Source of the DNA: Bacteroidetes bacterium GWF2_40_14
Lineage (GTDB): Bacteria; Bacteroidota; Bacteroidia; Bacteroidales; UBA932
Direction: 5' to 3'
Length of the DNA stretch: 64,000 nucleotides
NCBI GenBank assembly: GCA_001769195.1
Contig: MEOK01000034.1
Coordinates: 1 to 64,000 of the forward strand
Part shown: positions 59,828-64,000 of the stretch, in pieces
How the letters are laid out: each line of letters starts with the position of its first letter
Position numbering within the stretch: position 1 is the stretch's first letter
Made by a program: the position numbers and the translations under genes
The notes under the pieces: generated by a model
What the model was told of the DNA's origin: nothing
Databases searched by the model: none
Seen by the model: the letters and a program-made list of their open reading frames with translations, nothing else

Positions 59828-61904
59828 AATAGCGTTTTGCAGCTTCTTTTTGTCGGGGAGCAGAGAAATTGCTTACACGTTTCAGATACCCTATAATACG
59901 AGTCAGGTAGTCTAAATCTGTTCCCTCACATTTTGGACACACTTTAAGGTTCCGCTTATCTATATGCCCGCAACTATTGCAGACTGTATTGGGTATGTTG
60001 AATGTAAAATAATTGCACCCCTCGGTTGCCGCTACCTTAAGAAGATGACGGTACTGTTTCTGACTTAGATGTTCATCAAGATTAACATGTAGTGCCGAGC
60101 CACCGGTAAGATGCTCTATATACTGGCTTCCATGAAGCCGGAATTTGTCAATTATATTTATTGACTCATCTTCAACTATATAGAAGTAGCTGTTATAACA
60201 ATCACGAAAAACATCATATCCATCCTCTTTATCCCATTTTGCATGTTTCACCCCTACATTTTCTGCTGGTATCATTTCGCAGTTGAACAGAACATCTTTG
60301 CTCTTGTATCTCTTATTGTAACTCTCTATCAGACCTAGTATCGACCGGACGAAAGTAGCATACTCGGGAGAGTCTTTAATCTCTATGCCCATATATTCAG
60401 CAGCCTCTACCAAGCCATTCACACCTATGGTCAGGTACTGACGGCTCATATTGATATATCCGGCATCGAACAACGGAAGCATACCTTTATTGCACAACTC
60501 TTTCAAATTGGCGTTATAGGCTAGCTGAACCTTATGAACCAGATCTGTGATCTCTTCCAGATGTTCCAGATACGGAACCCCCTTTTTTACGGCATACTGC
60601 AGGCAACGGTTTAGATTTATTGTCAATACGCTCTTAGAACCTGTAGATACGCCTCCTGCGCCCAATGTATAACTGAAGCCGTTGTCCTGAATCTCATTGC
60701 GTAGCCTGCAGCAACTGCTTAGTGAGTCGGCATTGTCGCTCATATATGTGAAAAAAGAGTGTCCGTCGGCATACATCTCTGCGGTAAAATCGCCATACTC
60801 AATATCTCGTGCATCGTTGTCTTTTGTGAGCAGGGCCATTGTCTCAACAGGGAAGGTGAGGACAGCCTTAGTGCGCTCCATGTTAAACCACCGCATAAAA
60901 CGCTTTTGCAGCCAGCTTAGCGAATCCCAGTCCGGTTTTGTGCCATCTGGAAAGGCAAATTCGCCAAACAGACTATCAAAATAGTACTTGTCATAATATG
61001 AGATGTTCCAGAAAACGGCTTGAAAGTTTCGTGCACCTGTGGGTTGGTTAATAGAGTAAACAACCTGCTCGAAGCAGTCCGATATAATTTTATCTATGCT
61101 CCTCTGCTTCTTTGACAAATCTACAATGTCATTTGGGTGAAGGTAATAATCCCTGCCATACTCAAGACCAATGAAGTAGTTCATATACATCAGGAATTCA
61201 GGAGTTGCACATGCACCGCTCAGCATACTTGATACTATAAATACCATGTTTACAAAACCTCCGCAGAACGATTTAAGATTTGTGGGAGGTTTGGAGTTGC
61301 CGCCAACAGACAGTGTACCGTTCAATAACCATGGGTACATAGTAATGCTTGCACAATAGTTTGCAAGACTGGTTTCGTCATTTTTATAAATGAAGTGATT
61401 TTGTAATAGATTCAGATATTTGTCGGAGACCTCTTTTCCGTACATCTCTTTTATCCTGTCGGTCAATAGTCTGCGATTTAGTCTGATAAAGCCAGCTTTA
61501 GGTATTTCTCCAATGAGTGTTGCAATATTCTTCTTTTCGACATTAGCATTTGAATCATATTTGCTGCCTGTCGCCGGATTTTCTGCATCGCAATAATTAA
61601 TCAGGAATTGAAGCCTGTCTCTTGTCTCGCGATCTTCGAAATGACGTTGCCGATATAACATATATGATTTAGCAACTGAAAAATATCGCTCTGCCATCAA
61701 CGAAGTCTCCACTTGATTTTGAATCTCTTCTACACTCATGCCATCAGAAATATTGACGCGGCTCAATATATTGATTATTACCTCTTCGGTCGCATAACTA
61801 CCTACTGCAAGAAAAGCCTTACGAATGGCATTCTTGATTTTGTCTATAGAAAAGGGCTCTCCCTTACCATCTCTTTTAACAATTGACATTTCTTCACTAC
61901 TCAT
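59820..61904 (-). CDS. nrdD: Anaerobic (class III) ribonucleoside-triphosphate reductase
   Basis: 694 residues. ATP-cone at ~8-95 (VKRDGKGEPFSIDKIKNAI), ten-stranded barrel with catalytic cysteines, Zn site CNSCGHIDKRNLKVCPKC (~643-660) and glycyl-radical segment RIIGYLKR (~670) near the C-terminus. Reduces NTPs to dNTPs without oxygen, using formate or thioredoxin. The start could also be ATG 61889 (MSIVKRDG). Controlled by an upstream cobalamin riboswitch; overlapping nrdG follows. Confidence 0.95.
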   Translation of the reverse strand: MSSEEMSIVKRDGKGEPFSIDKIKNAIRKAFLAVGSYATEEVIINILSRVNISDGMSVEEIQNQVETSLMAERYFSVAKSYMLYRQRHFEDRETRDRLQFLINYCDAENPATGSKYDSNANVEKKNIATLIGEIPKAGFIRLNRRLLTDRIKEMYGKEVSDKYLNLLQNHFIYKNDETSLANYCASITMYPWLLNGTLSVGGNSKPPTNLKSFCGGFVNMVFIVSSMLSGACATPEFLMYMNYFIGLEYGRDYYLHPNDIVDLSKKQRSIDKIISDCFEQVVYSINQPTGARNFQAVFWNISYYDKYYFDSLFGEFAFPDGTKPDWDSLSWLQKRFMRWFNMERTKAVLTFPVETMALLTKDNDARDIEYGDFTAEMYADGHSFFTYMSDNADSLSSCCRLRNEIQDNGFSYTLGAGGVSTGSKSVLTINLNRCLQYAVKKGVPYLEHLEEITDLVHKVQLAYNANLKELCNKGMLPLFDAGYINMSRQYLTIGVNGLVEAAEYMGIEIKDSPEYATFVRSILGLIESYNKRYKSKDVLFNCEMIPAENVGVKHAKWDKEDGYDVFRDCYNSYFYIVEDESINIIDKFRLHGSQYIEHLTGGSALHVNLDEHLSQKQYRHLLKVAATEGCNYFTFNIPNTVCNSCGHIDKRNLKVCPKCEGTDLDYLTRIIGYLKRVSNFSAPRQKEAAKRYYA

Positions 61905-62027
61905 ACCTTTACCTTTTTATTTAAAACATATGTAACGGATGACACAGAATAGAAATGTCCTTTAACTATCAAGGATTGTATTTCGATTTCTGTTGCTTTT
62001 TCACCCGAAAGCCACAAAATATAAATG

Positions 62028-62200
62028 TATAAGGCAGGTCTTCTGACTTGTTCCGTGTAACACGCCTTCCCAACTCTTTATAAGTCAGTGGCAAAGATTG
62101 TGCGACATTTAAAGAAACTTACAGCTACGAGGATAGTCCCGGATTTTCACCGGGTTCCCTTTTCCTAATACGAAACAAAGGTAACTCATCTTTGCCTGAT
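62028..62200 (-). promoter_or_regulatory. Cobalamin (B12) riboswitch upstream of nrdDG
   Basis: On the minus strand the region reads, in order, aaaagggaacccggtgaaaa and tccgggact (5' hairpin), ..gtagctg.., ..tttgccactgac.., ..gagttgggaaggc.. and ..agtcagaagacctgcc, the conserved blocks of the AdoCbl aptamer (B12-box AGxCAGxAGACCTGCC near 62034-62050). It ends ~124 bp before the nrdD start. An exact aptamer boundary is approximate. Ligand binding should shut off expression. Confidence 0.93.
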
Positions 62201-62315
62201 GAATTAGTTTAAAATATTATTTTATCAACTAAATATCAACACAGTTTGTGGTTGTATAAATAATTAGTCTTAACTTTAAGATGTCTAGCAAATTAGTATT
62301 GCGGACAACATATTT
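62201..62315. other. Divergent intergenic region between riboswitch and beta-propeller gene
   Basis: With the riboswitch and its 123-bp expression platform (61905-62027), this makes up the 411-bp gap between nrdD and the next gene. AT-rich; the promoters of both divergent units should be here, but I could not identify a clear TAnnTTTG box. Confidence 0.5.
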
Positions 62316-63905
62316 ATGAAAACATTACCTATATCACGACAATTATCTGGTTTAATCATTTTTTTGGCATTGTTTACATCTTGTAACAACGAATCTGAGA
62401 ACCGTTTTAGGTTAAAAGGAACCTTAGAGGGTATAACAGATGGTAATATCATTCTCTCTTATGCAGAAAACGATAAACAACCGGCAGATACTTTCAAAAT
62501 TGAAAAAGGCAAATTTGTTGTTGTCGGAAACATCCCCAAACCATCTAGGTACTATCTGCAGGTTGAGAAGAGAACCCGAGTGGAGTTTTATGCTGAAAAT
62601 GCCAGAATGACACTTAAGGGACATGCCGACTCTATGGGGAGGTCCGTTATAAAAGGGGGAGAGACTCAGACTCTTTATTCTGAATTCAGAAGGAGAGTAA
62701 AAGAGCTGGCCATAAAACATAAAGTGGATGACCTGAGAAAGGAGTTGTACATGAAAACCGCAGAACGCGATATAGAGATCACCAGATTATTAGGTAAATA
62801 CGACGATGATGTATATCAACTTCAGATCGATATTATCAAGGAGAATCCAAAAGCATATTATTCAGTAGAATTGGTCCAAGAGTTGTCCAGAGAAAAAAAC
62901 GCAGTGGAGATTGAAAGATATCTTAATCTGCTAGATAAGAAGTTCGCCGACTATTCAGAGGTTGTGCGTCTGCGTGAATATGTGAAGAAGATTAAGACAA
63001 TCGAGGTAAAGGTAGAATCTTTATTATCAGATGCACACAATCTATCGTACAAGGTAGATGAAAGTTTTGTTTGTAAGGAGCACAACAATATTGTTTATCT
63101 GTCTGTACTGTCAAATGGTAATGTTTGTGCGCTAAAAAAAGATGGAGGGGTGCTTATTATAGATTCCTGTGGGAAAATGGTAAAGGAGTTCAAATCGAAT
63201 ATAAAAACCCCCTCAGCTATTACTGTTGACAAATCAGATAACATTTATGTGCTGGGATCAATTTTAGGGAAAAAGAGAGTAGAATCAAGGGGAAGGAATA
63301 AAGAGATTGAAGTGCCGACAGGAGTAAGCTGTGTTGTTTTCAACACAAAAGGTTCAAAAATCCGCGATCTTAAATTGGAGATTATAGCGAGTGCAACAGG
63401 AGCAAAGGTTTTTGAGAATAATCTCATTGTTGCTGATTCTAAAAAATGGTTGATAGTTGTTTTTGATGCTGAAACCGGAATAAAAAAATCGGTAATAGAA
63501 AATCTTTATACATGCTGCAACATATTGGATTTCTGCGTTCGTAAGGAGAATGAAATACTGGTGGCAAACCTGGCATCTTTCAGGGTGGACGGATTCGACT
63601 ATTCGGGAAATCGTCTATACTCCTTCGGCCAACGAGGGAATACTATCAATGACTTTCATGGTTGCTGCAATCCAGTAAGTGTTGCATTCTTGTCGAACGG
63701 TGGTATTGTAACTGTCGAAAAAGACCCGTCTCGTATAAAAATTTACAGCAAGGAGGGAGCAAAGGTAGTTGAAGGTATAGATGAATTAGTCAAAGGATGC
63801 GCCTATATACCAATAGTTGTAGACAAGCGAGATAACGTTTATCTGGCCTCATATGCAGGCGGACTTATCAAATGTGTTCCGTCAAAAAGGGGGGCACAAT
63901 TCTAA
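62316..63905 (+). CDS. Lipoprotein with DUF4369 and six-bladed beta-propeller domains
   Basis: 529 residues; lipoprotein signal MKTLPISRQLSGLIIFLALF ending at FTSC. Residues ~30-120 form a DUF4369-like domain (RFRLKGTLEGITDGNIILSY), ~120-225 are helical, and ~235-525 are NHL/6-bladed-propeller repeats with recurring I-T-V-D-K-S-D-N-I-Y-V and V-V-D-K-R-D-N-V-Y-L motifs. Probable outer-membrane or periplasmic binding protein, function unknown. The 3' end overlaps the convergent GNAT gene by 24 bp. Confidence 0.82.
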   Translation: MKTLPISRQLSGLIIFLALFTSCNNESENRFRLKGTLEGITDGNIILSYAENDKQPADTFKIEKGKFVVVGNIPKPSRYYLQVEKRTRVEFYAENARMTLKGHADSMGRSVIKGGETQTLYSEFRRRVKELAIKHKVDDLRKELYMKTAERDIEITRLLGKYDDDVYQLQIDIIKENPKAYYSVELVQELSREKNAVEIERYLNLLDKKFADYSEVVRLREYVKKIKTIEVKVESLLSDAHNLSYKVDESFVCKEHNNIVYLSVLSNGNVCALKKDGGVLIIDSCGKMVKEFKSNIKTPSAITVDKSDNIYVLGSILGKKRVESRGRNKEIEVPTGVSCVVFNTKGSKIRDLKLEIIASATGAKVFENNLIVADSKKWLIVVFDAETGIKKSVIENLYTCCNILDFCVRKENEILVANLASFRVDGFDYSGNRLYSFGQRGNTINDFHGCCNPVSVAFLSNGGIVTVEKDPSRIKIYSKEGAKVVEGIDELVKGCAYIPIVVDKRDNVYLASYAGGLIKCVPSKRGAQF

Positions 63906-64000
63906 TACAGGATAGATAGGTTCGCTGAACCCATACTTCCTGTAGAGTTTCTCCCCGTCCTTTGTGGTGTGTAGAGAAATTTTACTGATACCCCGTTTAT
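63882..64000 (-). CDS. GNAT-family acetyltransferase, C-terminal end
   Basis: 39 codons are inside the window, reading ..ISLHTTKDGEKLYRKYGFSE then PIYPVLELCPPF and stop TGA at 63882-63884. The LHTTxxGxxLYxKYGF block is the C-terminal core of GNAT acetyltransferases (YGF motif). The rest lies beyond base 64000. Overlaps the propeller gene convergently. Confidence 0.7.
   Translation of the reverse strand, partial: KRGISKISLHTTKDGEKLYRKYGFSEPIYPVLELCPPF

Noticed and set aside
1-64000. tRNA or rRNA genes
   Set aside because: I scanned the intergenic gaps for the T-loop GGTTCRA pattern and cloverleaf symmetry and found none; a dedicated tRNA scan was not possible.

Overview
The window is a chromosomal segment of a Bacteroidota bacterium, most likely order Bacteroidales. 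Supporting signs are a SusD-type outer-membrane protein, many lipoproteins and TonB/OmpA-type envelope proteins, weak or absent Shine-Dalgarno sites, and several promoters of the form TTG-N19..22-TAnnTTTG. An anaerobic or fermentative lifestyle is suggested by an oxygen-sensitive class III ribonucleotide reductase and by a membrane complex related to energy-converting hydrogenases. I did not recognise any tRNA, rRNA, CRISPR array, prophage or complete insertion sequence.

Layout. 1-6.5 kb: the end of a SusD-like gene, then an aminopeptidase P, a serine beta-lactamase-fold lipoprotein, a NUDIX hydrolase and an oligopeptidase B-like lipoprotein. 6.5-14.5 kb: a six-gene hyfBCEFG-I type operon. 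Its 'hydrogenase' large subunit lacks the NiFe-binding cysteines, its NuoB-like module lacks three of four cluster cysteines, and its ferredoxin module keeps only one [4Fe-4S] site. It therefore looks like an energy-converting-hydrogenase-related (Ehr) complex and not a hydrogenase. Between hyfG and hyfI lies a 0.68-kb element: a four-helix-bundle (IVS/S23-type) gene flanked by arrays of an 8-bp repeat and bounded by 29-bp near-perfect inverted repeats. 14.5-20 kb: an MFS exporter, a xanthine-dehydrogenase-type molybdenum hydroxylase and an overlapping membrane protein. 20-31 kb: FabH-like synthase, AlkD-like repair protein, lipoproteins, an outer-membrane protein/LytS/LytTR/methyltransferase operon, DHCW cupin, GMP reductase, Hsp20, TrpF, DUF3795 and a polysaccharide deacetylase whose 5' leader looks like a cupin relic.

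31-38 kb is a regulator-rich stretch: TetR (with its own operator) plus FabF, GNAT, AraC-GyrI, HAD phosphatase, membrane ferredoxin, Crp, a truncated DUF998 gene, a PIN toxin/antitoxin pair with an inverted-repeat operator, and an XRE/membrane pair. 38-54.7 kb: flavoprotein, pentapeptide protein, acyltransferase, SDR, a TonB receptor/TPR/HTH/membrane operon with an operator, a 7TM histidine kinase, Smr protein, CrtI-like oxidoreductase, M28 peptidase, a decayed ECF sigma gene with two internal deletions, a BMP lipoprotein, an NAD-binding protein and a MerR-GyrI regulator. 54.8-58.2 kb: a solo IS1595-type zinc-ribbon protein divergent from a persulfide-handling operon (CoA-disulfide-reductase flavoprotein with two rhodanese domains, thioredoxin, DsrE). 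58.2-64 kb: GH18 lipoprotein, nrdDG preceded by a cobalamin riboswitch, a DUF4369/beta-propeller lipoprotein, and the end of a GNAT gene.

Strongest points for follow-up: (1) the metal-stripped Ehr complex; (2) the inverted-repeat-bounded four-helix-bundle element inside its operon; (3) B12-riboswitch control of a class III reductase, implying a B12-dependent reductase elsewhere in the genome; (4) several visible gene relics.
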